A DNA stretch of 64,000 bases from Nocardia suismassiliense. Lineage in GTDB: Bacteria > Actinomycetota > Actinomycetes > Mycobacteriales > Mycobacteriaceae. Location of the stretch: positions 6,459,933 through 6,523,932 of the forward strand of contig NZ_LT985361.1 in the NCBI RefSeq assembly GCF_900269665.1, written 5' to 3'. How positions within the stretch are numbered: position 1 is the stretch's first letter; each line of letters begins with the position of its first letter. A program made the translations under genes and the position numbers. The notes beneath the pieces are model-generated. The model was given only the letters and a program-made list of their open reading frames with translations. It was not told the DNA's origin and did no database searches. Of the stretch, positions 7,579-15,227 are shown piece after piece.

Positions 7579-8606
7579 GCACTCCGCCTGCCGTCGAGTT
7601 CCGTTCGGTCACCAAGGTTTTCGGCAAGGGCGCGGATGCCCAGGTCGCGCTGGACGATATCGATCTGCGGATCGAGCAGGGCGAGATCTTCGGCGTGATC
7701 GGCTATTCCGGCGCGGGCAAGAGCACGCTGGTCCGGTTGATCAACGCGCTGGAGAAGCCGACCAGCGGCACCATCGAGATCTCCGGCACCCCCATCACCG
7801 GGGTGCGGGAGCGCGAGGTGCGGCGGCTGCGCCGCGATATCGGGATGGTGTTCCAGCAGTTCAATCTGTTCCGATCACGCACGGCCGCAGGCAATATCGA
7901 GTATCCGCTCAAGGTGGCTGGCTGGCAGCGGGCCGAGCGCAAGGCACGGGTCGCGGAGCTGCTGGAGTTCGTCGGGTTGTCCGACAAGGCCCGCAGTTAC
8001 CCCGATCAGCTCTCCGGTGGGCAGAAGCAACGGGTCGGGATCGCCCGCGCGCTGGCGACTTCGCCGTCGCTGTTGCTCGCGGACGAGTCGACCTCCGCGC
8101 TGGATCCGGAGACCACCGGTGAGGTGCTGCGGCTGCTCAAGAAGATCAACCGGGAACTCGGCGTCACCATCGTGGTGATCACCCACGAGATGGACGTCAT
8201 CCGCGCGGTGGCCGACCGGGTCGCCGTGCTCGCCGAGGGCCGGATCGTCGAACTCGCCAGCACCTTCGAGGTTTTCGCGACCCCGCAGGCCGCGCCGACG
8301 CAGTCGTTCGTGGCGACGGTGCTGCACAACCGGCCGTCCGAGGACGAACTGCGCAGGCTCGGCGAGCTGCACGGCGGCCGGCTCGTCACCGTCGATATCG
8401 ACGACCGGCGCGGTATCGGCCCGGCGCTGGCCACGGCGGCATCGGCCGGCGTCCGGTTCGAGGTGGTGTACGGCGGCGTGAGCACGTTGCAGGACAAGAC
8501 ATTCGGCAGCGTCACGCTGGTGCTGCACGGGGACGACGAGGCGATCGACAAGGTGATCGATGAGCTCGACCGTCCCGCTCTGCTCGAAAAGATCCTTACG
8601 GACTGA
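7575..8606 (+). CDS. metN: Methionine ABC transporter ATP-binding protein MetN
   Basis: The 343-residue ATPase has Walker A GYSGAGKST, the Q-loop in MVFQQFNLF, the signature LSGGQKQR, Walker B LLLADESTSALD and the switch His in VVITHEMD. After the ATPase domain, residues 265-343 or so form a C-terminal regulatory domain of the NIL type, which in MetN binds methionine and inhibits transport when the cell is replete. It overlaps metQ by 4 nt and precedes metI by 11 nt. The complex imports methionine across the cytoplasmic membrane. Confidence 0.96.
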   Translation: MSTPPAVEFRSVTKVFGKGADAQVALDDIDLRIEQGEIFGVIGYSGAGKSTLVRLINALEKPTSGTIEISGTPITGVREREVRRLRRDIGMVFQQFNLFRSRTAAGNIEYPLKVAGWQRAERKARVAELLEFVGLSDKARSYPDQLSGGQKQRVGIARALATSPSLLLADESTSALDPETTGEVLRLLKKINRELGVTIVVITHEMDVIRAVADRVAVLAEGRIVELASTFEVFATPQAAPTQSFVATVLHNRPSEDELRRLGELHGGRLVTVDIDDRRGIGPALATAASAGVRFEVVYGGVSTLQDKTFGSVTLVLHGDDEAIDKVIDELDRPALLEKILTD

Positions 8607-8617
8607 AAGGAGTACCG

Positions 8618-9280
8618 ATGCAGACGGATTGGGACAAACTCCGGCCGGTCCTGAACGAGGCGATCGGCACCACCATCTATCTGGTGCTGGTCGCGTTCGT
8701 AGTCGGCGGACTGATCGGGCTCTTCCTCGGCACCATGCTCTACACCACCCGCAAGGGTGGCCTGCTGGCGAACGCGCCGATCAACGTACTGCTCAACGTG
8801 CTGGTGAATGTGGTGCGGCCGATCCCGTTCATCATTCTGCTCGCGGCGCTCGGCCCGGTGACGTTGCAGGTGGTCGGCACCACCATCGGCACCGAGGCCG
8901 CGGCGTTCGTGATGATCATCGCGGCGTCGTTCGGTATCGCCAGGATCGTGGAGCAGAACCTCGTGACGGTCGACCCCGGCGTGATCGAGGCGGCCCGAGC
9001 GGTCGGCGCCGGGCCGCTGCGCATCATCTTGACGCTGTTGATCCCCGAGGCGCTCGGACCGCTGATCCTCGGCTACACCTTCGTGGTGATCGGGATCGTC
9101 GACATGTCGGCGATGGCGGGCACCGTCGGTGGCGGCGGGCTCGGCGATTTCGCGCTGGTCTACGGCTATCAGCGATTCGATTGGCAGGTCACGCTGGTGG
9201 CGACTCTGATCATCATCGCAGGCGTGCAGGGCATCCAGTTCGCCGGCAACTGGCTGGCCCGAAAGGCCCTGCGCCGCTGA
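8618..9280 (+). CDS. metI: Methionine ABC transporter permease MetI
   Basis: The 220-residue membrane protein has about five hydrophobic segments and the binding-protein-dependent permease coupling motif (EAARAVGAGPLRIILTLLIP, the EAA loop). The AGGAGT ribosome site lies close to ATG 8618. It forms the channel of the MetNIQ importer. It is the last gene of the operon; a perfect 14-bp hairpin starts 16 bp after its stop. Confidence 0.96.
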   Translation: MQTDWDKLRPVLNEAIGTTIYLVLVAFVVGGLIGLFLGTMLYTTRKGGLLANAPINVLLNVLVNVVRPIPFIILLAALGPVTLQVVGTTIGTEAAAFVMIIAASFGIARIVEQNLVTVDPGVIEAARAVGAGPLRIILTLLIPEALGPLILGYTFVVIGIVDMSAMAGTVGGGGLGDFALVYGYQRFDWQVTLVATLIIIAGVQGIQFAGNWLARKALRR

Positions 9281-9296
9281 AGCAGTCGGCACGCTC

Positions 9297-9330
9297 GCTG
9301 AGTGTCCGGGGACTCGCCCGGACACTCAGC
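9297..9330. terminator. Bidirectional hairpin between metI and DUF4189 gene
   Basis: Perfect 14-bp stem: GCTGAGTGTCCGGG (9297-9310), loop GACTCG, CCCGGACACTCAGC (9317-9330). It lies between convergent genes (metI stop 9280, DUF4189 stop 9338) and is symmetric, so it can end transcription from both sides. Neither side shows a clear T-run, which is common in high-GC actinobacteria. Confidence 0.8.
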
Positions 9331-9337
9331 GGCGGAA

Positions 9338-9778
9338 CTATTCGGCGTTCGCGGTGCAGTGGGTGGTGCCCGCGATCCGCGCGGTGTCCGGTGCCGAGCT
9401 GCCGAAATTCAGTGGCGGCGGGCCGAATGCGGCGATGGCCGCCCGTTCCGCCTCGGCCCGGGTGGCGCCCGTGCCGCCGAGGTAGCGACCGTCGCGTTCC
9501 GCGATGGCGCCGCATCCGTTGACGAATCGCACGATGATCGTGCAGTTCGTCGCGCCGTCCTCGCGGCAGTCCGCCAGTGCGGCCGCGTCGGCTTCCGCCC
9601 AGTTCGGGTAATCCCACGCCGTCGAGACCGACGCGCCTCCCGACTGCACCGAGATCGCCTTCGACCCGTAGAACGAGCCGTCCGAGCCGGGCTCGGCGGT
9701 GGCCGATCCCGCACTCGCCGCGACGAAAGCCGCGGCCGCGCACAGGCCGAGGGCAGCCTTGCCCGATAGAGACATCAT
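9338..9778 (-). CDS. DUF4189 secreted protein
   Basis: The 146-residue protein has a Sec signal peptide (residues 1-28, ending SATAEP). The domain shows the DUF4189 signature: YPNWAEADAAALADCREDGATNCTIIVRFVNGCGAIA, then an ATRAEAERAAIAAFG helix and a final Cys. The four Cys are likely disulphide-bonded outside the cell. The ATG has GGGGAGG a few nt upstream. DUF4189 proteins are frequent in Nocardia and mycobacteria; their function is unknown. A second copy lies about 170 bp upstream on the same strand. Confidence 0.9.
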   Translation of the reverse strand: MMSLSGKAALGLCAAAAFVAASAGSATAEPGSDGSFYGSKAISVQSGGASVSTAWDYPNWAEADAAALADCREDGATNCTIIVRFVNGCGAIAERDGRYLGGTGATRAEAERAAIAAFGPPPLNFGSSAPDTARIAGTTHCTANAE

Positions 9779-9944
9779 GATCCTCCCCGAGAAGAAATAG
9801 GTTTCGGCTCAGAGCATGGAGCATCGCATCCGATATGTCCAAATCTTTGACTATCCGGATGGCGCTTGAAATGCACAGGCACACAGAGTCATTCGAAATG
9901 AAATCCTCGGGGCCGACCGGACTACATCAGAGTTGCGCCGAGCC

Positions 9945-10364
9945 TCAGCTCGCGTTCTTCGTGCACGAGGAGAGCGCGATGCTCGCCGCCCGCGGCGAAG
10001 CACTCCCGAAATCAGGGAACGGCGGCGCACTCTCACCGAGCTTGGCGATAGCCAACCGCTCCGCCTCCGCCCGCGTCGGCGCCCAGTCCGCCGCGAACTG
10101 CCCGTCGGCGCCCCGCGCCACGGCCGCACAACCATTCGCGAACCGCACCATGATCTTGCAGTCCCAGACCGCGCAGTCCCGGATCGCCGCCGCATCCGCC
10201 GCCACGTACGACGGATGATCGACCGCCTCGACCACCTTTCCCGCCCCCGGCGAAACAGCGAGCGTCCCATAATAATTGCCCGCAGCATGCGCCGAGCCGA
10301 CCACGGTGAGCGCTGCGGCGGATGTCAGCACCGCACCCAGCGCGGCCCTATTCAGAAGTGACAC
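9945..10364 (-). CDS. DUF4189 secreted protein, second copy
   Basis: The 139-residue paralog of the gene at 9338 has a signal peptide (LNRAALGAVLTSAAALTVVG, ending AHAAG) and the domain HPSYVAADAAAIRDCAVWDC plus FANGCAAVARG and TRAEAERLAIAKLG. It shares the spaced Cys pattern. GTG 10364 is chosen because the signal peptide begins there and GGGGA precedes it by 5 nt; the long open frame upstream runs antisense-like through EspG. Tandem duplication is the likely origin of the pair. Role unknown. Confidence 0.88.
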   Translation of the reverse strand: MSLLNRAALGAVLTSAAALTVVGSAHAAGNYYGTLAVSPGAGKVVEAVDHPSYVAADAAAIRDCAVWDCKIMVRFANGCAAVARGADGQFAADWAPTRAEAERLAIAKLGESAPPFPDFGSASPRAASIALSSCTKNAS

Positions 10365-10542
10365 AGTAATCCCCGTCTCGAGAAAGTTGACGCGACGCTG
10401 ATCATCGCCGAGCGCGGCCACCGTGTCCAGTATTTCGTTGCGGCCCTTAAGGATCGCGGTACCGCAGCGCATGGTTTTGAACCCGTCGCCCGGCGCACCC
10501 ATCCGTTCTACGGGGACTGTTCCGTCACCCCAGGCGTTCCAA

Positions 10543-11328
10543 CTACCATGACTGCCGCAATGATTCGTCGTGCTCGCGGTCTTCGCGGTAATAACGCTGC
10601 GTGAGAGCGGCCAGGCGATTGATCTCCGCCACCATGGCGTCGCCGTCCATCGGGCGGGCCACGATCGGGTCACCGGTTCTGACGTAGTAGCGGCCGTCCG
10701 GGTAGTCCATCCACCAGAACGCGCGACCGAACGTCGGGCGCGAGTCGACGGCGGCACCCGGCGACACCGTGATCTCACCGAGCCCGAGGCGTTCCCGTTT
10801 GAACAGGCGATCCAGTTGCTCGGCCAGGCCGAGCCCGCCCGACGACCGCATCGTCCGGTCCCGATCCGCCGCCACCTCGGCCCGGCGCACTTCGATCGAT
10901 GCCGCGGTGCCCGCCGACGTATCCGGCAGCGCGGCGACGAGCAGAGCGGCGGCACCGCTGGCTGGGCCGTACCTCATGATCACATCGGCCCCGGTGTCAG
11001 CGGCTCGCCCAGGAAGCTGCGTGAGGGTGGTCGCTGCCGAACCGTTGACCGCGGCGTGAAAACGTAAGATCCGCGCCAGATCTGGGCCGTCGAATCCCTT
11101 CGACTCGATCCGCACCTCCGGCTCCAGCAGCACGGCGAGTGCACGTTCCAACTCGAGCGAATGCCTCCCGAGCAGCGCATCGACCGCGGCTTCCTGCTGC
11201 CGCACGAGATCATCGAAATCGACGGCATCCGGACGGAATTGCAGCGGGTAAGGCAGACGGTCCCGGCCGTAGGCGGACAGCAGCAGCTGGAACTCGAGAC
11301 CGCTGAAGCGCCAATTATCCACTGTCAC
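10543..11328 (-). CDS. ESX secretion-associated protein EspG family
   Basis: This 261-residue cytosolic protein has the EspG pattern: WRFSGLEFQLLLSAYGRDRLPYPL at the start, ALLEPEVRI-like strand pairs, and a C-terminal FWWMDYPDGRYYVRTGDPI with the helix MVAEINRLAALTQRYYRE. EspG proteins are chaperones that bind the tip of PPE proteins and keep PE-PPE dimers soluble before T7SS export. It overlaps the upstream PPE-like gene by 14 nt, so the pair is co-translated, which supports a chaperone-cargo relation. No ESX core gene (eccB, eccC, mycP) is in the window. Confidence 0.87.
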   Translation of the reverse strand: MTVDNWRFSGLEFQLLLSAYGRDRLPYPLQFRPDAVDFDDLVRQQEAAVDALLGRHSLELERALAVLLEPEVRIESKGFDGPDLARILRFHAAVNGSAATTLTQLPGRAADTGADVIMRYGPASGAAALLVAALPDTSAGTAASIEVRRAEVAADRDRTMRSSGGLGLAEQLDRLFKRERLGLGEITVSPGAAVDSRPTFGRAFWWMDYPDGRYYVRTGDPIVARPMDGDAMVAEINRLAALTQRYYREDREHDESLRQSW

Positions 11329-12643
11329 CGCCGATTACCGGTGGGACCGCCTTCGGCAGCGAGTCCAAACCGGTGACCTCTTCGCCATGTTCTCTGGTGA
11401 TCAGATAATCCTTGGTGCCGGAAGTTTGCTCGTCGTCCTTACGCTGCCCCGCCGCACCCGGCGCCATACCGCCCGGCGCTCCCGCAGTGCCCCGCTGCGC
11501 ACTGCTCGCATTGGATGCGGCGGCGGCCGCCGGGGTAACGCCGGGCTGCTGCGGTACACCGGGGATGCTGCGTCCCAGATTCGGCGGCGCGGTGTGGGTG
11601 CCGGGGACCCCGGTGGGACGACCTGAGGTCGTGCCAGGCGAACCTGGACTCGGGCGCGTCGGCGAGCTCGGTGTCCCCGTACCGGTCGGCGACGGGCTCG
11701 TGGTGCCCGGCACGTTCGTCGTGGGATTTGTACCGGTCGGTGCCTGTGTGGTCGGGTTCGCCTGCGGCGTAGCAGGATTCGCCGTAGGCGAGGTCGTCGA
11801 AGCCGGTGTGGTCGACTCCGGATTCACACCGGCCGGTTGCGTGCCCGGCGTCGAATTACCAGCCTCCGAAGGTTGATTGCTCGGCTGTCCACTCGTCGCC
11901 TTGTCCGGCGCTGCGCTGGGGTCGCCATTGGCCTCCGTCCCCTGTGGTCCGGAAGGCATCGGACCGGACGACGGCGTGACCGGCCCCTGCGGGTTGCTCA
12001 CCAGAGTCGGCGCGGGCGGAATGATCGGCACACCGTGATCAGTCTGATTCGCCACCTGCCAATACACCGACTGCAGAATCCGCTTGGCCTCTTCCCTGGC
12101 CTCCTCGGCGGAATAGTCCCCCGCCTTCATCACGCCGTCCTGCGGAAGGGTCTTGCCTTTGGGATCCGGCGCCTCGGTGACTCCCGGCATCAGCGTCTGC
12201 GTTTGATGCAGACCGGTGTACATCTCGGTGAGCTTGAAATACAGCAGATGCGCTGCAGTGGTCAGCTCCCCCGCGCCTGCACTGTACTTCTGCACCGCCT
12301 CAGCGGCTTTGGTCGCAGCCTGCCCCGACCACCCACCGGCGATGGTCCGCTGCACACTCGCATTGAACGTCTCGGTCGTATCCCGAAACGCCGTACCAAT
12401 CTTGAACCACGCCTCAGCAGCCTGCAGCACGTTCCCCGGCTTCATCGCCGCCACCCGCTGAACCAAGTCCTCCAACGGCAGCGTCTCGAACAGCGCAAGA
12501 TCCTCGTTGGTGATCTTCGGCGGCTCGAATCCCCCGTTGAACTGTTCGTTACCGATGTTCGTCACCGTGTAGGTCGCCGCGCGGTCCTTGTTCCACTGCT
12601 CCTGCGCGGCAATGATTTTGGCCCGGTACTCGTCGTAGGTCAT
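11315..12643 (-). CDS. PPE/WXG-like protein with Pro/Thr/Ser-rich tail
   Basis: The protein has 442 residues. Residues 1-190 are helical with a WxG-type turn (GGWSGQAATKAAEAVQ, Trp 105), as in WXG100 and PPE N-domains; a helix at 48-70 contains LFETLPLEDLVQRVAAMKPG. Residues 210-415 are a low-complexity tail rich in Pro, Thr, Ser and Gly (TGTNPTTNVPGTTSPSPTG and similar). No signal peptide is seen. By context with EspG and the small upstream gene it is probably a T7SS-exported protein. Its start overlaps the upstream stop by 4 nt. The tail probably spans or interacts with the cell envelope; that is inference. Confidence 0.82.
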   Translation of the reverse strand: MTYDEYRAKIIAAQEQWNKDRAATYTVTNIGNEQFNGGFEPPKITNEDLALFETLPLEDLVQRVAAMKPGNVLQAAEAWFKIGTAFRDTTETFNASVQRTIAGGWSGQAATKAAEAVQKYSAGAGELTTAAHLLYFKLTEMYTGLHQTQTLMPGVTEAPDPKGKTLPQDGVMKAGDYSAEEAREEAKRILQSVYWQVANQTDHGVPIIPPAPTLVSNPQGPVTPSSGPMPSGPQGTEANGDPSAAPDKATSGQPSNQPSEAGNSTPGTQPAGVNPESTTPASTTSPTANPATPQANPTTQAPTGTNPTTNVPGTTSPSPTGTGTPSSPTRPSPGSPGTTSGRPTGVPGTHTAPPNLGRSIPGVPQQPGVTPAAAAASNASSAQRGTAGAPGGMAPGAAGQRKDDEQTSGTKDYLITREHGEEVTGLDSLPKAVPPVIGGDSG

Positions 12644-13017
12644 GAGGGGAAGTCGATTCCGGCGAGGTTGTCGGCGTTGGATTGGTCGAGGGAGTGGTAG
12701 TTCTCGATGGCTTTGGCGAAGACTTGCTTCATGAGCATCACTTCATCGATGTGCTCTTTGATTCGGTTCTGGATCGAGTCCTCCCCGGTCGAGCCCTTCA
12801 GCGTGAACTTCTCCTCGAGCACCATGCCCGACGGGAAACCACCAAACCCGGAAATGACCGCTACGTCACGCGCGGTACGCAGAATTGCTTCCAAATTGTC
12901 GATGTTTCGGTCACAGTCCTGGGCAAGTCCGTTACCTACGTCGGGTGCCAATCGGAGCTCCCCAGCGTTAGCAGAGTCGAGTAACGCCTGCCACTTCGAT
13001 CCACTCGCTTCAACCAT
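12640..13017 (-). CDS. Small helical protein, probable partner of PPE-like protein
   Basis: This 125-residue all-helical protein (KWQALLDSANAGELRLAPDV, CDRNIDNLEAILRTARDVAV, then IKEHIDEVMLMKQVFAKAI) has a length and two-helix layout like PE/Esx partners. A strict WxG turn is absent, and a glycine-rich segment (GFGGFPSG) sits between the helices. The C-terminal stretch ENYHSLDQSN is of the Yxxx[DE] type (Tyr-His-Ser-Leu-Asp), the general T7SS export signal. It overlaps the PPE-like gene by 4 nt and follows the DUF3558 lipoprotein by 17 nt, so it is in the same operon. The partner role is inferred. Confidence 0.75.
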   Translation of the reverse strand: MVEASGSKWQALLDSANAGELRLAPDVGNGLAQDCDRNIDNLEAILRTARDVAVISGFGGFPSGMVLEEKFTLKGSTGEDSIQNRIKEHIDEVMLMKQVFAKAIENYHSLDQSNADNLAGIDFPS

Positions 13018-13034
13018 GGAACGACCCCCTAGTT

Positions 13035-13616
13035 CTACGGCAGATACTTCGCCAGCTCAGTCGCATGCCTGCCAGCGACTACACACGGATCCTCTTGGAG
13101 CGGTTCGCTGTACCGGCCGAGCACGTCGAATATGACTGTCCCCCTGGGCACTTCGACTGCCACACCGCATCCGAGATGATCATTGTCGCTTGCGAGCTTG
13201 AACTGAACCGCTTGACGACCATCGATGCCCAATGCCTTGATATCTGTGAAATCCTTCCGGCCTCGAACCTCTTGAAGGGTCGGAGAGCCCGCGAAGATGC
13301 TCGCGCTGTACCAACGCGCCGACGCTCGCCAATTGCAGACTTTCCATCCCTCGAAGTCCACGCCAGCGGCACCCTTCTTCTTGCTGTCCGGATCGAGCCC
13401 GGTCGATCGCAAAACGTCCGGCGAGAGGGTGCACGGATCCCAAGGGGCATTGTCTGTCGCAGGTGACGTCTGTGCCGAAGTACCAACGCCGACCGACGTG
13501 CTCGTAACACCAGCACTGGTAGGCGTCCCATTCGAACTGTCCTGACAACCAACCAGCACCATCACAACACCAACCGCAAGCCCCACAGCGCGGCCAACAC
13601 TCCCCCTGCTCTTCAT
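13035..13616 (-). CDS. DUF3558 family lipoprotein
   Basis: The 193-residue lipoprotein has a signal peptide and lipobox LVGC (Cys 24), a Ser/Thr-rich linker, and a DUF3558 domain beginning WDPCTLSPDVLRSTGLDPDS with the paired Cys of VCNWRA and DPCVVAGRHATELAKYLP. ATG 13616 is preferred because GGGAAGGG lies 6 nt upstream. DUF3558 proteins occur widely in Nocardia and mycobacteria as exported envelope lipoproteins of unknown role. This one heads the operon that continues into the small protein, the PPE-like protein and EspG. Confidence 0.88.
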   Translation of the reverse strand: MKSRGSVGRAVGLAVGVVMVLVGCQDSSNGTPTSAGVTSTSVGVGTSAQTSPATDNAPWDPCTLSPDVLRSTGLDPDSKKKGAAGVDFEGWKVCNWRASARWYSASIFAGSPTLQEVRGRKDFTDIKALGIDGRQAVQFKLASDNDHLGCGVAVEVPRGTVIFDVLGRYSEPLQEDPCVVAGRHATELAKYLP

Positions 13617-13966
13617 CGCACCCTTCCCAAACCAGAGTTCACCACTGGAACGTCCCAGTTGAGCCTGGACAATCTGGACTCCCCCGCGACCTGCCCAAAC
13701 CCTACCGCCCGCCAACAACCACCCGCAACGACCACCAACTACCTGGTCGCGTAGCGCCGCGCCACGAAACGAAGCGCTGGTCAGGCCCGCACCGGCGGTG
13801 TCGCGGTCAGGCGCCCGACCGCCGCTCGCGCGAGCAGGCTTGGTCGTCCGCAAGGAGCGACGGCGGGTTGTCGCCCGCGATGTCGCCGCGGCATGACAGC
13901 ACCAGTTGATGCTTCGGTGGAACGCTCCTCAACAGAAACCTCCACCACCTCACGCCTGACCGTCCC
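13617..13966. other. Non-coding stretch upstream of module 1
   Basis: About 350 bp between the start of the lipoprotein gene and the first hairpin. I see no credible gene. It should contain the promoter for the module 1 operon (minus strand). The base composition drops in GC near 13,620-13,760 and then rises in a Cys/Arg-like high-GC segment around 13,780-13,890 that I cannot explain. Confidence 0.5.
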
Positions 13967-14028
13967 ATCGAGCAGAGTCATATGGTCGCCAAAAGATCTT
14001 GGCCGACAACCATACGACTCTGCTCGAT
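13967..14028 (-). repeat. Long hairpin, copy 1 of a two-copy family (pairs fully on minus strand)
   Basis: Outer arms ATCGAGCAGAGTC (13967-13979) and GACTCTGCTCGAT (14016-14028) are a perfect 13-bp inverted repeat, then one mismatch, then TATGGT/ACCATA. Read on the minus strand, 26 consecutive base pairs form, of which five are G.U (or G.T) wobbles, around a 10-nt loop containing AAGATCTT. On the plus strand the same five positions are A.C mismatches. This is upstream of the AbiEi/DUF559 gene. There is no T-run after either arm. Confidence 0.85.
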
Positions 14029-14107
14029 TCGTATCCCCAGACGGGGGACTGTGCACAGGGAAGTTGTTTGGGCTGGCGGAGCCAGAGGATGGGTGCTCGG
14101 TTAAGTG

Positions 14108-15151
14108 ATGCTGAGGGGTATGCGGGCACGGTTGGAAAGGTTGCGGGACGGGCAGTTCGGGGTTTTTACAGCGGCGCAGGTTTTGGGCGAGTACACGCAG
14201 GCGGAGTTGCGGACTCGGGTGTTGCGTGGTGAGTGGGTGCGGGTCTGTCATGGCGTCTATCGAGAGGCCAGCACGTCGCCGGTGGCGCAGCTTCGTGTCG
14301 AAGCGGCGCGCCTGTCAATGGGGTTGCCGACCCTCATCGCCGGGTATGACACAGCCGCCGAGTTGCATGGCTTTTCCGTAATCGACAGTGCAGCGACACA
14401 CGTGATCGGGAGGCAGCGGTCTCGGTCGAAACAGATAGTGGTGCACCAGGATCGAGTCGACTCTTTGGATCTGGAGTTGGTCAAGGGGACGTTGACGACC
14501 AGTCCGGTGCGGACCGCGGTCGATCTGGCGCGAACGCTCGATCGGTTGGACGCATTGGCCACGCTGGACGCCGCACTCCGGGTAGGGCTTTCGCCTGGAC
14601 GCGTGAGCCACCCGCTGGAATTTTCGCGGCAGGCGATGGACGAAGAAGCCACACGTCACCGCGGACGGCGCGGGCTTCGGCAGGCGGTCGAGCTGATCAG
14701 ACTTGCGGACGGGCGAGCCGAGTCCCCGATGGAGTCACGCACACGAGTGCGGTGCATCGACGCCGGCTTGCCGTACCCGGAACCGCAAGTGGAGGTTTCG
14801 ACACCCACTGGACTGCGGCGCCTGGACCTGGGTTGGCGAGAATCCCGAGTAGGGCTGGAATACGACAGTGCTACCTGGCATTCCGGCCGACACGCGGCCG
14901 CGCGAGACACCGCCCGCCACAACAGCCTCACCACCCAGGGTTGGACGATCTTCTACGCCACCGCGCTTGACGTCCTCCACCACCCACACCTCTTCACCGA
15001 GCCCATCAGGGCCATGCTCGACCGGGCAGCAGGCCGCAGTCCACAACCTGCTTGCCGCAGGTTGCATCGCCGCGAGCCAAATGGTCGCGAGTTGATCATG
15101 AGCGGCAACCATTTGACTCTGTTCGATACAACGTCGGGCGTCGACAGATGA
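14108..15151 (+). CDS. AbiEi-type domain plus DUF559 (Vsr-like) nuclease domain protein
   Basis: The protein has about 347 residues. The N-terminal part (FGVFTAAQVLGEYTQAELRT, then GEWVRVCHGVYRE) is the winged-helix AbiEi antitoxin-like domain; the middle is of the AbiEi C-domain type (SPVRTAVDLARTL). Residues 205-300 resemble DUF559, a PD-(D/E)XK nuclease related to the mismatch endonuclease Vsr: LDLGWRESRVGLEYDSATWH, then RHNSLTTQGWTIFYAT. Asp and Glu of the nuclease core are visible. No toxin partner (AbiEii) is adjacent. ATG 14108 is chosen; GTG 14105 and ATG 14120 are alternatives. Hairpins of one family lie upstream and over its 3' end. Function is unproven. Confidence 0.8.
   Translation: MLRGMRARLERLRDGQFGVFTAAQVLGEYTQAELRTRVLRGEWVRVCHGVYREASTSPVAQLRVEAARLSMGLPTLIAGYDTAAELHGFSVIDSAATHVIGRQRSRSKQIVVHQDRVDSLDLELVKGTLTTSPVRTAVDLARTLDRLDALATLDAALRVGLSPGRVSHPLEFSRQAMDEEATRHRGRRGLRQAVELIRLADGRAESPMESRTRVRCIDAGLPYPEPQVEVSTPTGLRRLDLGWRESRVGLEYDSATWHSGRHAAARDTARHNSLTTQGWTIFYATALDVLHHPHLFTEPIRAMLDRAAGRSPQPACRRLHRREPNGRELIMSGNHLTLFDTTSGVDR
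15074..15119 (-). repeat. Hairpin copy 2, over the 3' end of the AbiEi/DUF559 gene
   Basis: Arms GAGCCAAATGGTCGC (15074-15088) and GCAACCATTTGACTC (15105-15119). On the minus strand all 15 positions pair, two of them as G.U (or G.T). On the plus strand those two are C.A mismatches. Consensus with copy 1: GAG(T/C)CA(T/A)ATGGTCGC, then CAACCATNNGACTCTG(C/T)TCGAT. Copy 2 begins about 110 bp after the stop of the module 2 lipoprotein gene (minus strand). Confidence 0.82.
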
Positions 15152-15227
15152 GCTCACGCCAGAAAGCGGCGCGAGCGGATTGATGTCGATATTTGTTGCT
15201 GCAGAGGCGATCTGAGTTGCTTGTCTT

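Noticed and set aside
9945..10955. Single 336-residue protein covering the second DUF4189 gene and part of EspG
   Set aside because: Signal peptide and ribosome site place the start at 10364; the upstream part is a frame shadow of EspG.
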